A stretch of 64,000 nucleotides of DNA, from NCBI RefSeq assembly GCF_007830295.1, contig NZ_VLKC01000002.1, positions 840,940 through 904,939 of the forward strand, written 5' to 3'. Position numbers and translations under genes: made by a program. Below the pieces are notes generated by a model. It made no database searches and had not been told where the DNA came from. It saw only the letters and a list, made by a program, of their open reading frames with translations. Below are positions 44,154 to 54,450 of the stretch, one piece after another (position 1 is the first letter of the stretch; every line of letters starts with the position of its first letter). This DNA comes from Sporomusa sp. KB1. GTDB lineage: Bacteria > Bacillota > Negativicutes > Sporomusales > Sporomusaceae.

Positions 44154-44290
44154 AGCGTTAATCAATCCGGGTTCCATATTGCGAATAAAAAACTAAGCCA
44201 TATGGCATTGGTATTTATCGAGCTATATACTTCACTGCAGCCCCAAAACCCAATCAATAGGACATAACTATCCCGAATATCAATGGTAAC

Positions 44291-44362
44291 GCTCCTTTCC
44301 AAAAGGGAGGCACAGTCGTTTCCTACTGCACCCATCGGTTGTCTATCATACCTCAATGGGTT
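44291..44362 (-). ncRNA. Unidentified structured RNA motif, copy B
   Basis: Minus strand: CCCAT-TGAGGTATGATAGACAACCG-ATGGG is split here into its arms CCCAT/ATGGG, then hairpin GCAGT-AGGAAACG-ACTGT, then CTCCCTTTTGGAAAGGAGC, identical to copy A (42104-42190). A terminator follows about 140 bases later and then the transporter remnant. The gap 44363-44801 upstream shows no gene. Confidence 0.6.
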
Positions 44363-44801
44363 TAGAATAAACAACTCGGAGCTGATGAAATTTAACGATG
44401 CACGGAGATCACAAAAGACCACCTGAGCATACATTTACACATTTATGTGAATTGTTGCCCAGACGGTCGACATTGCCTTCAAGAATTTGCACTTCACGTG
44501 GTAACCGCCACTTAACCGTCAGTAGCACAAATCTACTATTTGACTATGTACATAGTTTAACAAGCTTTTCAGTAATCGTCAAGACAAATCTTTTGGACAA
44601 ATATGGGTACCAAAAACAAATATACCTTCGCTTGTACAGGCAAAACTTTACTGTATTTTATATAGGTTTCCAGCAGGACATAGTCTTTGCCATATAGAAG
44701 ATATTCTTAACCTGCCATGAGAGTAGATATGTTTTTTAACACATTGTATATAGCACGCTAAAATAATGGTTATTGCCAGGAGGAATATAGGAGGATATAG
44801 A

Positions 44802-45209
44802 ATGGAAAAAGTCAAGCAGTTTTTTTCTACTAATGATCAATTTGCCAAGCATGTGGGTCTTGAGTTATTAGAAGCCGAGAAGGGTTATGCCCGGGTAAAA
44901 ATGGTAATCCAGCCACACCACTTGAATGGAGTCCAAACCGTACATGGTGGCGCTATTTTTACACTTGCCGATTTTACCCTTGCGATAGCTTCGAATTCTC
45001 ATGGTCGTATTGCTATGGGTGTTAATGCCACTATCTCATATATGAAGGCCGTTAGTACCGGAATCTTGTTTGCTGAAGCGCGGGAAGTCTCACTAAATCA
45101 TAAACTGGGGCATTACCTTGTAAATATTTATGATGAGCAGCACGAACCAATAGCTTCGTTTCAGGGAATGGTATATCGGAAAGAAGCACAATTAACCTTC
45201 GAGGGTTAA
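44802..45209 (+). CDS. Hotdog-fold thioesterase (PaaI family)
   Basis: A 135-residue hotdog-fold enzyme that cleaves acyl- or aryl-CoA thioesters. The PaaI motif is visible as LNGVQTVHGGAIFTLADFTLA (catalytic region, about residues 45-65; key text VHGGAIFTLAD). ATG 44802 follows AGGAGGATATAGA; the longer frame from 44766 has no better site. Single gene; the CoA substrate is unknown, phenylacetyl-CoA-type aromatic thioesters being usual for the family. Confidence 0.9.
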   Translation: MEKVKQFFSTNDQFAKHVGLELLEAEKGYARVKMVIQPHHLNGVQTVHGGAIFTLADFTLAIASNSHGRIAMGVNATISYMKAVSTGILFAEAREVSLNHKLGHYLVNIYDEQHEPIASFQGMVYRKEAQLTFEG

Positions 45210-45332
45210 TTTTTTTTAAAAATTCTGCAGGATTTTGGAACGCTGCAGGATTTTTTTATTTGGCTACGGAATAGTATATTACTTTCAAATTATGGCATTG
45301 TTTTATTTTTAAAAATTAGAGGTGATACTGAG

Positions 45333-46175
45333 ATGAGTGGAAATTACGCTGATGAGATTGACTACAAAATTTTCGGCTCAGAAATGCAGTTTGTGGAAGT
45401 AGAACTTGATCCTGACGAAAGTGTGATTGCCGAAGCGGGAGCCATGATGTACAAAGATAGCACCATCAATATGGATACCATATTTGGTGATGGCTCGGCA
45501 AAAAGCAGTCAGGGCGGCTTTTTCGATAAACTGGTTGGCGCCGGTAAGCGCTTACTTACCGGTGAAAGTTTGTTTATGACAGTATTCACCAATAAAGGTC
45601 GTAACAAAGGAAAGGCGGCTTTTGGCGCACCGTATCCTGGAAATATAATTCCTGTTCACCTGCCGGAAATCGGCGGTACAATTATCTGCCAAAAAGACAG
45701 TTTTTTATGTGCAGCCAAAGGCGTTTCTGTCGGTATTCACCTGCAACGCAAAATTATGACAGGCCTGTTTGGCGGCGAAGGCTTCATTATGCAAAAACTC
45801 GAAGGCGATGGCCTAGCCTTTATGCATGCTGGCGGAACCATCGTGGAACGCCAACTTCAGCCTGGCGAGGTCCTACATGTTGACACCGGCTGCGTGGTGG
45901 CTTTTGAACCTAGTGTGCAATTTGAAATACAACAGGCCGGCAATGTGAAAACTGCGTTATTGGGCGGTGAGGGCTTATTCTTTGCCGTCTTGAGCGGGCC
46001 AGGTAAGATATGGTTGCAGTCCTTGCCTTTCTCCCGCTTAGCTGGCAGGATGCTGGCTGCAGCACCGAAACAAGGCGGTTCGAAAGAAGAAGGCAGCATC
46101 CTTGGTAAAACGGTTTTAGGCGGAACTGTACTTGGCGGCCTGGGAAGCTTCCTTGGCGGCGACGACAACGACTAA
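45333..46175 (+). CDS. TIGR00266/AIM24 family protein
   Basis: A 280-residue protein of the AIM24 (DUF124) family with a beta-helix-like fold: AEAGAMMYKDSTINMDT near the N-terminus, LTGESLFMTVFTN, and GCVVAFEPSVQFEIQQAG. The C-terminal tail is Gly-rich (GKTVLGGTVLGGLGSFLGG). Its function is unknown in bacteria. It begins after TTAGAGGTGATACTGAG. Confidence 0.9.
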   Translation: MSGNYADEIDYKIFGSEMQFVEVELDPDESVIAEAGAMMYKDSTINMDTIFGDGSAKSSQGGFFDKLVGAGKRLLTGESLFMTVFTNKGRNKGKAAFGAPYPGNIIPVHLPEIGGTIICQKDSFLCAAKGVSVGIHLQRKIMTGLFGGEGFIMQKLEGDGLAFMHAGGTIVERQLQPGEVLHVDTGCVVAFEPSVQFEIQQAGNVKTALLGGEGLFFAVLSGPGKIWLQSLPFSRLAGRMLAAAPKQGGSKEEGSILGKTVLGGTVLGGLGSFLGGDDND

Positions 46176-46251
46176 TTTTGCGAAGGTTTGGCTCAAAGAG
46201 GAATCGCGGGGGCGGTTCCTCCTTGATTTTTTATAAAAGGATTTGACGCTT

Positions 46252-48375
46252 ATGAAATACTTAGATATTCGAATGTCCTATAAAATATTCTTAGTTATTG
46301 TAGTTATGTCCCTTTTCCTTGGCATAGTAGGTTTTTCCGGATTTATCGCTATTAAAGAACTTTCCCGCAATATGGAGATTATGTATAATAAACGGGTCGT
46401 TTCCTTGGAAATGCTGGGACAATGCCGAATTCTCAGCAAAAATATCGAGCTAACTATGCTAACTATCATTACAAACAGGACAGATAGCCTAGAACGCAAC
46501 TGTAGTAAAGATGCTGTTATACAAAACCTAGAGGAAATTGACCGGTTGCTTGCCGGATTGCATGATAACTCCCTGGATGCGCAGGAACAAGCTTCCATTG
46601 ATCAACTATTGGTACAAAGCTATATTTATCACAATGGCCTAAGTACTGTCCTCCGACTGATCAATGCCGGGGATTTTGTTTTGGCCTCCAGCTATTACGA
46701 AGAAAACGTCAAAGGTTACGCCAAGCACATAGATCGTACCCTTTGGCAAATGATGAGCCAAAATCAGTTTTTGGCCGATAAGCAAAACATAGCTGGACAG
46801 CAACTAGTGAACCGGTTTTCTACTGGCATTATACTTCTTTCCATTGTTTTTGGTTTTATAGCTATTCTTGCAGGAATACGATTTACGAAAATGATCACCC
46901 ATCCGATCAATGAGATGGTACGCCAGGTTGAGCAGGTTGCCTCAGGAAATGTAACTGCGTTAAGTAATTATGTCCCAATAGATACTACTGATGAAATAGG
47001 CCGGTTATCCCGTAGTTTTTACCATATGGCAAACACATTAAAAGCTTATGTACAAGAAATTATCACGGTAAATGAGCAACTCTTGAAAGTTGCCTATCAG
47101 GATGCGTTGACTGGCCTGCCCAATCGCCGGTATTTTTTCGAACGGTTAAATAAACTTTTTTCAGAAAAAACAACACACCATCTGGCACTCTTATTTATTG
47201 ATTTAGATCGTTTCAAATATATCAATGACACCTTGGGACATCATGTCGGTGACCAGATATTAGCTGCTGTTGCCGAACGGATGGCGGCCTGTTTGCCTGA
47301 CATAGACACCCTGGCCAGATTAGGTGGCGATGAATTTATCTTATTATGCCAAAATATTACGAATGAACAACAGGCTGCTACGCTGGCAGAGCAAGTCGTC
47401 GCCATATTTGAGCAGCCTTTCTCAGCCCAGGCTAACGCCTTTTATATCACCTGCAGTATAGGCATTAGTTTATATCCGCAGGACGGCAAAGACATGGACT
47501 CCATTTTGCGGGCTGCCGATACGGCTATGTATGCTGCCAAACAACGCGGCAACAATAGTTTTCATTGCTACACAAGAAAAATGCAGCAAAAAGTTCTTCG
47601 CCGGATGGAATTGGAAAACATTATTCATCAAACCATTGAAAAGGATGGCTTTCAAGTTTATTATCAGCCCCGGGTTACTAGTAACTCCGGGCAAATTGTG
47701 GGAATGGAGGCCCTACTGCGTCTACCCTATAACGGCGGTTTTATTTCGCCGGCTGAATTTATTCCAGTTGCTGAAGAAACCGGGCTTATTCTTTCTTTAG
47801 GAGCGTGGGTCCTGCGGACTGCCTGTAGACAAAATAAGCAATGGCAGTTAGCCGGCTATCCGCCGCTGCGAGTTTCCGTCAACCTCTCTCCCAACCAATT
47901 TAACCAGAAAGATTTGCTGCTTCAAATCAAAGAAACCCTTACAGAGACAGAACTTGCCGCTTGTTGGCTAGAACTTGAAATTACCGAAGGGGCCTTTATG
48001 AACAAAGCAGCGGCAACACTGAAAACATTTGCAGATATAAAAAGTCTGGGAATCCAAATATCAATTGATGATTTTGGAACAGGCTATTCTTCTTTAAGTT
48101 ATTTGAAACGCTTTGATATTGACTGTTTAAAAATAGATAAATCCTTTGTGGATGAAATTGGCCAGGATTCCAAAGACTCCAGCATTGCCCACACAATTAT
48201 TAGCATGGGCAAAAGCCTGCATATGATGCTTGTAGCCGAGGGGGTTGAAAAGCAGGAGCAATTGGAGTTTCTACAAAAACACAATTGCGATCAAATACAG
48301 GGATATATTTTTTCCCGGCCTCTGCCGCCTACCGAATTTGAGAAGCTATTGCAAAAACAGGTTCGATTCATTTAG
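46252..48375 (+). CDS. GGDEF/EAL protein (diguanylate cyclase/phosphodiesterase) with membrane sensor
   Basis: A protein of 707 residues. An N-terminal membrane segment, a four-helix-bundle sensor with [19 protein letters not shown] (about residues 40-190), a second membrane segment and HAMP linker (about 195-265) precede a GGDEF domain with intact [10 protein letters not shown] (about 362) and an EAL domain with MEALLRL and [16 protein letters not shown]. Both active sites look intact, so it may make or degrade c-di-GMP. ATG 46252 is preferred over TTG 46243. Confidence 0.94.
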   Translation: MKYLDIRMSYKIFLVIVVMSLFLGIVGFSGFIAIKELSRNMEIMYNKRVVSLEMLGQCRILSKNIELTMLTIITNRTDSLERNCSKDAVIQNLEEIDRLLAGLHDNSLDAQEQASIDQLLVQSYIYHNGLSTVLRLINAGDFVLASSYYEENVKGYAKHIDRTLWQMMSQNQFLADKQNIAGQQLVNRFSTGIILLSIVFGFIAILAGIRFTKMITHPINEMVRQVEQVASGNVTALSNYVPIDTTDEIGRLSRSFYHMANTLKAYVQEIITVNEQLLKVAYQDALTGLPNRRYFFERLNKLFSEKTTHHLALLFIDLDRFKYINDTLGHHVGDQILAAVAERMAACLPDIDTLARLGGDEFILLCQNITNEQQAATLAEQVVAIFEQPFSAQANAFYITCSIGISLYPQDGKDMDSILRAADTAMYAAKQRGNNSFHCYTRKMQQKVLRRMELENIIHQTIEKDGFQVYYQPRVTSNSGQIVGMEALLRLPYNGGFISPAEFIPVAEETGLILSLGAWVLRTACRQNKQWQLAGYPPLRVSVNLSPNQFNQKDLLLQIKETLTETELAACWLELEITEGAFMNKAAATLKTFADIKSLGIQISIDDFGTGYSSLSYLKRFDIDCLKIDKSFVDEIGQDSKDSSIAHTIISMGKSLHMMLVAEGVEKQEQLEFLQKHNCDQIQGYIFSRPLPPTEFEKLLQKQVRFI

Positions 48376-48377
48376 AA

Positions 48378-48421
48378 AAAACCTCCTGCGGCTACCCAAC
48401 CGGGTAACCGCAGGAGGTTTT
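48378..48421. terminator. Bidirectional terminator after the GGDEF/EAL gene
   Basis: AAAACCTCCTGCGGCTACCC / GGGTAACCGCAGGAGGTTTT with loop AACC, between converging genes. Confidence 0.85.
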
Positions 48422-48440
48422 CATATATAATCAAACACCG

Positions 48441-49691
48441 CTATAAGGATTCAATAACTGGTGCCATAAAGGTTGCAGGCTTTTCAATAACTTCTGTCGG
48501 CAAGCCCATGTTATCTAACAACTCGATAAATGGCCTGGGATCCAGCTCTTCTACATTTACCATGTGTTTTACGTCCCAGTCGCCACGGGCAATCAGGATG
48601 GCTGCCGCGACCGGGGGAACCCCTGCCGTATAGCTGATCGCCTGAGATTCCACTTCGTGGTAACACTCGGCATGATCGCAAATGTTATAGATAAAAATTT
48701 CGCGTGGTTTATTGTCTTTGGTTCCCTTAATAAAATTGCCAATGCAGGTTTTACCGACATAGTTAGGCGCGAGGGAGGATGGGTCCGGCAACAACGCTTT
48801 TAGTACTTTAAGCGGTGCAATCTCCACACCTTCAGCTATTTTAAGCGGTTTTTCCGAGGTCAAGCCAAGGTTGGTCAAAACCGAAAACACATTCAAATAA
48901 TGCTCGCCAAAGCCCATCCAAAAACGAATGGAATTGGCATCAATATTCTTAGAAAGAGAATGCAGTTCATCATGGCCTGTCAAATACACCGGACAATTGC
49001 CTACAACCGGAAAATCATAGTCCACTTTTATCGCGTGTACTTTTTGCAGCACCCATTTGCGATCAATCCAGGTCCATACTTTTCTAAATTCCCGGAAGTT
49101 GATCTCCGGATCAAAGTTGGTGGCAAAAAACTTACCATGGCTGCCGGCATTAACATCTAAAATATCAATGGTATCAATCGTATCAAAATAGTCCTTTTGG
49201 GCCAACGCACACCAGGCATTAACCACTCCGGGATCAAAGCCAATCCCTAAAATCGCGGTAACACCTTTTTCCGCACACCGCTCCTTGCGTTTCCACTCGT
49301 AGTTGGCATACCAGGGCGGATTTTCACATACTTTGTCCGGATCTTCATGGATAGCAGTATCCATATATACAACACCAGTTTCAATGCACGCTTCCAAAAC
49401 CGTCATGTTAACATAGGCCTGACCAACATTAATAACGATTTCCGATTTAGTATCTTTGATTAACTGAATCAAAGCTGGAATATCCATCGCATCCACTGAA
49501 CGTGAGTATAGCTTTTTTGTTGTATCCTTCAGATGATTTTTACGTAATACACTTTCAATAATCGCATCACATTTTTGCTGGGTACGCGAAGCAATGCAGA
49601 TATCACCCAATACATCATTGTTCATTGCACATTTATGGGCAACTACATGACCCACGCCACCAGCACCGACAATTAAAACGTTTTTTTTCAT
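48441..49691 (-). CDS. Carboxynorspermidine dehydrogenase (saccharopine dehydrogenase family)
   Basis: A 416-residue Rossmann enzyme that reductively couples an aldehyde (aspartate semialdehyde) with a diamine to form carboxy(nor)spermidine. The N-terminal nucleotide site is KNVLIVGAGGVGHVVAHKCA; downstream text ILGIGFDPGVVNAWCALAQK is typical of the CANSDH group. It lies 28 bases after the decarboxylase gene, forming the two-gene polyamine pathway common in bacteria that lack S-adenosylmethionine-based spermidine synthesis. GAGGAGAAGGAA precedes ATG 49691. Confidence 0.92.
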   Translation of the reverse strand: MKKNVLIVGAGGVGHVVAHKCAMNNDVLGDICIASRTQQKCDAIIESVLRKNHLKDTTKKLYSRSVDAMDIPALIQLIKDTKSEIVINVGQAYVNMTVLEACIETGVVYMDTAIHEDPDKVCENPPWYANYEWKRKERCAEKGVTAILGIGFDPGVVNAWCALAQKDYFDTIDTIDILDVNAGSHGKFFATNFDPEINFREFRKVWTWIDRKWVLQKVHAIKVDYDFPVVGNCPVYLTGHDELHSLSKNIDANSIRFWMGFGEHYLNVFSVLTNLGLTSEKPLKIAEGVEIAPLKVLKALLPDPSSLAPNYVGKTCIGNFIKGTKDNKPREIFIYNICDHAECYHEVESQAISYTAGVPPVAAAILIARGDWDVKHMVNVEELDPRPFIELLDNMGLPTEVIEKPATFMAPVIESL

Positions 49692-49719
49692 TTCCTTCTC
49701 CTCTACTCGTAAATTTGAA

Positions 49720-50823
49720 TTAGGACAAACTATTTGTAAAATCTGTATAACTAAATTTGCGAATAACCTCTATTGACCCATCCAGCCTGCGCACAGCAAT
49801 TGCAGGCATTTGTAGTCCATTAAACCAATTCTTCTTTACCATAGTATAACCAGCTGCATCGGCAAACCGAATTTCACTGCCGATTTCCAGCTTATTTTCA
49901 AATTGGAAGTTGCCAAAAACATCGCCTGCCAGGCAAGACCGCCCAGCTACTATGTATTTATGCTTCCCGGCATCGCCTGAATCAATTTTGGCTGACAACC
50001 GGTATATCAATAAGTCCAGCATATGTCCCTCGACAGAAGCATCAACAATAGCAATATCCATATCATTATGCACCAAATCAACCACACTGGTAACCAGTTC
50101 TGCACAGCCGGTAATGGCGCTTTCTCCTGGTTCTAAATACACCTGTACATCGAACTCGCGCGCAAATTCTGCCAGCCTTTGGCTAAACTTTTCTACCGGG
50201 TAGCCCTCTTTGGTGAAATATAAGCCACCGCCAAGACTTACCCACTGCAGTCGTTTAAGCATATCCCCATAGCAGTCACCAATTATATCCAGTTGCTGAC
50301 AAAAGGTATCAACATCATCATTTTCACAGTTATAATGAAATAGAAAACCACTAAGGCGATGTATTTGTTTTGCCAGCTCATCTTTATCCACTACGCCCAG
50401 CCGCGAATGCTTGCGCGCTGGATCGGCCAGATCAAAATGTGAGTAACTGATTCCCGGATTGACACGCAAACCAAGTTTAGCTGACTTGGCGATATCGTAA
50501 TATCTGTCTAGCTGGGAAACCGAATTAAAAATGATTTTGTCGGCAAATTTAGTGACAGCCAGGATATCCTCTGGAGAATAGCCCACACAATACGCATGAG
50601 TTTCCTTGCCGAATTTTTCAAACCCCAGTCGTGCTTCAAACAGCGAGCTTGAAGTTGTGCCATCCATATACTGCTTCATCAGCTCAAATACACTCCAGGT
50701 GGAAAAGCACTTTAGCGCTAGTACCGCCTTAGCTCCCGCAAGCTCACGCACCTGCTGAATGATCTTTAGGTTGCGCAGCAGCCTTTTCTCATCAATAAGG
50801 TAATAGGGTGTGGGAATTTTCAT
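49720..50823 (-). CDS. nspC: Carboxynorspermidine decarboxylase
   Basis: A 367-residue fold-III PLP decarboxylase. The PLP lysine is in AVLALKCFSTWSVF (about residue 39); EPGESAITGCAELV and the C-terminal GRSCLAGDVFGNF provide the Gly and Cys motifs of the family. It converts carboxy(nor)spermidine to (nor)spermidine. It is the first gene of the pair with the dehydrogenase. Confidence 0.94.
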   Translation of the reverse strand: MKIPTPYYLIDEKRLLRNLKIIQQVRELAGAKAVLALKCFSTWSVFELMKQYMDGTTSSSLFEARLGFEKFGKETHAYCVGYSPEDILAVTKFADKIIFNSVSQLDRYYDIAKSAKLGLRVNPGISYSHFDLADPARKHSRLGVVDKDELAKQIHRLSGFLFHYNCENDDVDTFCQQLDIIGDCYGDMLKRLQWVSLGGGLYFTKEGYPVEKFSQRLAEFAREFDVQVYLEPGESAITGCAELVTSVVDLVHNDMDIAIVDASVEGHMLDLLIYRLSAKIDSGDAGKHKYIVAGRSCLAGDVFGNFQFENKLEIGSEIRFADAAGYTMVKKNWFNGLQMPAIAVRRLDGSIEVIRKFSYTDFTNSLS

Positions 50824-50913
50824 TGCATCAGGCTCCTACTTCTGAATGATGTCCTAAATTTAGTATAATTAATCTACTTAATAATAATAATAACCGAAAA
50901 TAAGCCGCCTTGC

Positions 50914-50944
50914 CCCTAATAATCCGACCAGCAAATTATTAGGG
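50914..50944. terminator. Inverted repeat in the gap upstream of nspC
   Basis: CCCTAATAAT / ATTATTAGGG with an 11-base spacer. Nothing else is recognised in 50824-51375. Confidence 0.35.
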
Positions 50945-51375
50945 ACAAAGCAGCAGAAAAAAGCATGTTTTTTCCATCGATTACTATTTCTGCATCCTAC
51001 TTTTATCTATGACTTTAATAATAGCAAAAAACAATGCATTTGTCGAATATTCTTTGAAAATGACCAGATTTTAGCGATAAACCTCGTTTCACAGCAAAAT
51101 TCCAGGCTCTCTAGCTATCGCTATCCCATCATGCCTCACCGCACATAAGCCTTAGCGCCACTGAAGCTGCGGCTCATGCATCCTGCCTGGCTGCTATTGG
51201 GGAGTTAGATTTTTATCAATAGGCTGCTACTTCTTCTGATTTATTTGTTTAATCAAGAAGGCATGCAGGATTTTATACACACATGCAGAAACAATATACA
51301 AAAGATAAACCCGTCTTTACGCAACACCGCCCTGTATGATCGATTTTATAAAATACCTATAATGGAGGGATTACG

Positions 51376-51723
51376 ATGTTCGCACTTAACTTTATTTCGG
51401 AACACAACAAACAGTTATTACTGTCGCGCCAGAAGAGCACGACAATTCGTCCAGGAGATATCAGAGATAGCTATCCTGAGAATTCAATTGTTTGGGTTAC
51501 TTTTGGTAAAAGATATGGCCAGAAAAAGCGACTGTTTAAAGCCATCATTGATAAAGTACTCACAAAAAAATACAGTGATTTGACAACAAGTGAATTGTCT
51601 CATCAAAATCCGGAGATTCAAACTGCCGAGGAACTTATTCGTATCTTTGAAGAGATCTACGAAAGACAAATCCATATTGACGATGTGGTTACCGTAATTC
51701 ATTTTTCAGAAATAATAGAATAA
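51376..51723 (+). CDS. ASCH-domain-like protein, 115 aa
   Basis: A 115-residue protein resembling ASCH/PUA-like RNA-binding domains: MFALNFISEHNKQLLLSRQK, TTIRPGDIRDSYPENSIVWV and FGKRYGQKKRLFKAIIDKV, with the Gly/Lys-rich motif at about residues 43-55. ATG 51376 follows GGAGGGATTACG. Members may bind RNA or modified nucleosides. It is monocistronic, ending at a clear terminator. Confidence 0.75.
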   Translation: MFALNFISEHNKQLLLSRQKSTTIRPGDIRDSYPENSIVWVTFGKRYGQKKRLFKAIIDKVLTKKYSDLTTSELSHQNPEIQTAEELIRIFEEIYERQIHIDDVVTVIHFSEIIE

Positions 51724-51736
51724 CACTGCAAAATGT

Positions 51737-51776
51737 AAAAAGGCTTAACTCCTTCAATCCGGAGCTAAGCCTTTTT
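51737..51776 (+). terminator. Terminator of the ASCH gene
   Basis: AAAAAGGCTTA...CTCC / GGAG...TAAGCCTTTTT, 15 bases after the stop codon. Confidence 0.9.
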
Positions 51777-51817
51777 GATTAACCAAGCGCCAAGCTTCCT
51801 CTGGAGAGACATAAAAG

Positions 51818-51866
51818 CCCAGCAAAATGAACCTCCCTTAGGAAGGCACATTTTGCTGGGTTTTAT
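51818..51866. terminator. Terminator of the thi operon
   Basis: Arms CCCAGCAAAATG / CATTTTGCTGGG with a T tract on both sides; it ends the minus-strand thi operon and backs up the plus-strand ASCH terminator. Confidence 0.8.
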
Positions 51867-51889
51867 TATTGACCACCACAAGGGGACTA

Positions 51890-52504
51890 TCACCCACTAT
51901 GGTTACAAACTACAGGGAGAAACGCCGTCGCAAATTCATGTACCAGCGCCGCCGGCTCCTGGCAGGTCATGGCCTCTGACATGGTGCAGCAACCTTTCGC
52001 TCCACTTTCCAATATCTCCTTCACGTTGTTGCTGGCAATCCCGCCAATGGCAAAAACCGGCAGGGAAACTGCCTGGCAGACCTGCCGCAAAAAGGACAAC
52101 CCACGGGGCGGGATTTCTTTTTTGCAATCTGTGGCATAAATATGTCCAGCCACAATGTAAGCCGCCCCCAATGCCTGTGCTTCCTCAGCTTCTGCAACCG
52201 AGTGGACCGACGCCCCCACAAGTAAGGAATGCCCTCCCTTCTGATAGGCTCGCAAAGCCGGCAGCGACAATTGCAAATGGGTAAGCTTCATTTTCTCGGC
52301 AACCGTGCTGTTTTGATGGAGAATCAGGAGCACTCCATAGCGGTCACATATTTCTTTCACTTTCCAGGCCAACCGCTCATAGGACGGTAAATCCAAATCT
52401 TTTTCCCGCAGCAGTACCGCATAGGGCTTTGCCTGGGCTAATTGCTGAATGCGGTACAAAAAATTCTCTTGGCACAGCTTGCGCTGAGTCACACAAATCA
52501 ACAT
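51890..52504 (-). CDS. thiE: Thiamine phosphate synthase-like protein (ThiE/TenI)
   Basis: A 204-residue TIM-barrel protein that should join the thiazole and pyrimidine phosphates. Text VLLREKDLDLPSYERLA, GASVHSVAEAEEA, AAYIVAGHIYATDCKK and VFAIGGIASNN follows the ThiE/TenI fold. The GHIYATDCKK segment is closer to TenI-like proteins (aminopyrimidine-thiazole isomerase group) than to canonical ThiE (GPIF.T.TK), so it could be TenI. Last gene of the thi operon, 7 bases after thiH. Confidence 0.85.
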   Translation of the reverse strand: MLICVTQRKLCQENFLYRIQQLAQAKPYAVLLREKDLDLPSYERLAWKVKEICDRYGVLLILHQNSTVAEKMKLTHLQLSLPALRAYQKGGHSLLVGASVHSVAEAEEAQALGAAYIVAGHIYATDCKKEIPPRGLSFLRQVCQAVSLPVFAIGGIASNNVKEILESGAKGCCTMSEAMTCQEPAALVHEFATAFLPVVCNHSG

Positions 52505-52511
52505 ATGCGCT

Positions 52512-53663
52512 CTACACTCTCACATAGTCGGTATAAACCGGTTGGAGCCCTCTGCCAAGAATCATCTGATGAACCTCTACTACACTGCGTGGATCGGCAA
52601 TCTCAAATTGCTCGTCGCCTTTTTCTTCTGCAGTATGACCCCCGACACCAACACTAACTCCGGCCGAGATTTTGGTAGCCGCCATACCAATGACATGGTC
52701 GCGAAACCCGGCGCGCTCCCGGGTGGAAATTGTTATTCCCGCAAAAGGCATGAATAGGCGATATGCCAGCATGACCTGCAAGAGTTGCCGTTCGTGAACA
52801 TCATTGGAATTGTTCTCAGCATTATTAATAAAAGGCCGCAAGCGGGGAGTCGAAAAAGAAATTTCTGCATGGGGATATTTCTGCTGCAGAAAGTAGGCGT
52901 GCAGACCAACAGCAAAGGCATCCTTCCGAAAGTCACCCAATCCCAGCAATGCACCAAAAGCTACGCCCCGCATTCCTCCCCGCAGAGCCCGCTCCTGGGC
53001 ATGAAAGCGATAGGGATAAATTCGTTTCGGTCCACGCAAATGAACCTGCTCATATTTGTCTGTATTGTATGTCTCCTGATAAACGCAGACAAAGTCGGTC
53101 CCGCATGCATGCAAGTACTCATATTCATCGCTGTTTAAGGGGTAAATCTCAATCCCAACCGTCGAAAAATAGCGGGCCGCACATTTGACGGCCTCCCCAA
53201 TATAGTTAACTCCTGACTGATGGCGGGATTCGCCGGTGAGCAGCAGAATTTCTTTTAATCCTGTTGCAGCGATCGCTTTTAGCTCCGCTTCGATTTCCGT
53301 TAAGGTCAGCTTTCCTCTGTTGATCCGATTGTGGCAGTTAAAGCCACAGTAGACGCAATGATTCTCACAATAGTTGGCAATATACAGCGGTGTAAACATC
53401 TGGATCGAGTTGCCAAAATGCCTCCGGGTCGCCGCAGCGGCTTTCGCAGCCATTTCCTCCAGATAATCCGTGGCTGCCGGAGACAAAATTGCCGCGTAAT
53501 CTTTAATCGAAAGCCGCTCTTGCCGCAGTGCTCGCTGTACATCAGCACCAGTAACCTGCTGATAATCATACGTTTCCACCAAAGCACTGACTTTTTCCAT
53601 CAAGTCTGAGTCAATAGCCTCCATCCCTTCCAGATATGCCATATGATTTTCCCGGCCTGTCAT
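52512..53663 (-). CDS. thiH: 2-iminoacetate synthase (radical SAM)
   Basis: A protein of 383 residues with the radical SAM motif CENHCVYCGFNC (about residues 85-96). It cleaves tyrosine to give dehydroglycine for the thiazole ring of thiamine. Conserved blocks include LLTGESRHQSGVNYIGE and EISFSTPRLRPF. ATG 53663 is set by GGAG eight bases upstream; in-frame ATGs at 53672 and 53669 overlap the thiG stop. Confidence 0.95.
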   Translation of the reverse strand: MTGRENHMAYLEGMEAIDSDLMEKVSALVETYDYQQVTGADVQRALRQERLSIKDYAAILSPAATDYLEEMAAKAAAATRRHFGNSIQMFTPLYIANYCENHCVYCGFNCHNRINRGKLTLTEIEAELKAIAATGLKEILLLTGESRHQSGVNYIGEAVKCAARYFSTVGIEIYPLNSDEYEYLHACGTDFVCVYQETYNTDKYEQVHLRGPKRIYPYRFHAQERALRGGMRGVAFGALLGLGDFRKDAFAVGLHAYFLQQKYPHAEISFSTPRLRPFINNAENNSNDVHERQLLQVMLAYRLFMPFAGITISTRERAGFRDHVIGMAATKISAGVSVGVGGHTAEEKGDEQFEIADPRSVVEVHQMILGRGLQPVYTDYVRV

Positions 53664-53668
53664 TATCA

Positions 53669-54436
53669 TCACTCCTCCAAAAATCCAGTCAACGGGCTAG
53701 ATGCCTCCGCCTGACCAGTCAAAATACGCCCCAGACCGGCTAGATACGCTGCCCGCCCTGCCTCAATGGCCTGTTTGAAAGCGCTTGCCATTTGGGCAAC
53801 ATTGCCTGAGGTAGCAATAGCCGTATTACACATCACCGCGTCCACACCCATTTCCATCGCTTCACACGCTTGCGATGGCCGGCCGATTCCCGCATCGACA
53901 ATGATTGGCAGCTCGATTTCCTCCACCAGAATACGGATGAAATCTTTGGTACACAGCCCTTTGTTGCTGCCGATCGGCGCCCCCAGGGGCATGACTGAAG
54001 CCGCCCCGGCATCAACCAATGCGCGGGCGGCATTCAGATCCGGATACATGTAAGGCATAACAATGAATCCTTCTCTGGCCAGAATCTCCGTAGCCTTGAT
54101 TGTTTCGTAGTTATCTGGCAGCAGGTATTTAGAATCATGAATGACTTCCAGTTTGATAAAGTCCCCGCAGCCTATTTCCCGGGCCAGCCGGGCAATCCGA
54201 ACGGCTTCCTCGGCGTTTCTGGCACCGGAAGTGTTCGGCAAGAGCGTAATCTCCTTAGGAATGTATTCCAGGATATTCTCCTGGCCCCCGACATTGGCAC
54301 GGCGCAAGGCAAGTGTCACCATTTCCACTTCACCATGTTGTATCACCGCCTGGGTCATTTCAAGGGAAAACTTACCAGATCCCAGAATCAACCGGGACTT
54401 AAATTCATGTCCTCTAATTACAAGCTGATCGTTCAT
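53669..54436 (-). CDS. thiG: Thiazole synthase
   Basis: A 255-residue TIM-barrel enzyme that forms the thiazole phosphate from deoxyxylulose phosphate, dehydroglycine and ThiS thiocarboxylate. The Schiff-base lysine lies in [18 protein letters not shown] (about residue 98), and [12 protein letters not shown] and [18 protein letters not shown] bind phosphate. AAGGTGCTTCGT before ATG 54436 sets the start; the frame extends to 54511 without a site and would overlap thiF. Confidence 0.96.
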   Translation of the reverse strand: MNDQLVIRGHEFKSRLILGSGKFSLEMTQAVIQHGEVEMVTLALRRANVGGQENILEYIPKEITLLPNTSGARNAEEAVRIARLAREIGCGDFIKLEVIHDSKYLLPDNYETIKATEILAREGFIVMPYMYPDLNAARALVDAGAASVMPLGAPIGSNKGLCTKDFIRILVEEIELPIIVDAGIGRPSQACEAMEMGVDAVMCNTAIATSGNVAQMASAFKQAIEAGRAAYLAGLGRILTGQAEASSPLTGFLEE

Positions 54437-54450
54437 ACGAAGCACCTTCC

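Noticed and set aside
44162..44434. Minus-strand 90-codon frame covering RNA motif B
   Set aside because: The frame follows the conserved RNA hairpins and shows no protein family; the RNA reading explains the conservation better.
44398..44697. Plus-strand 99-codon frame
   Set aside because: No ribosome site and random-looking composition.
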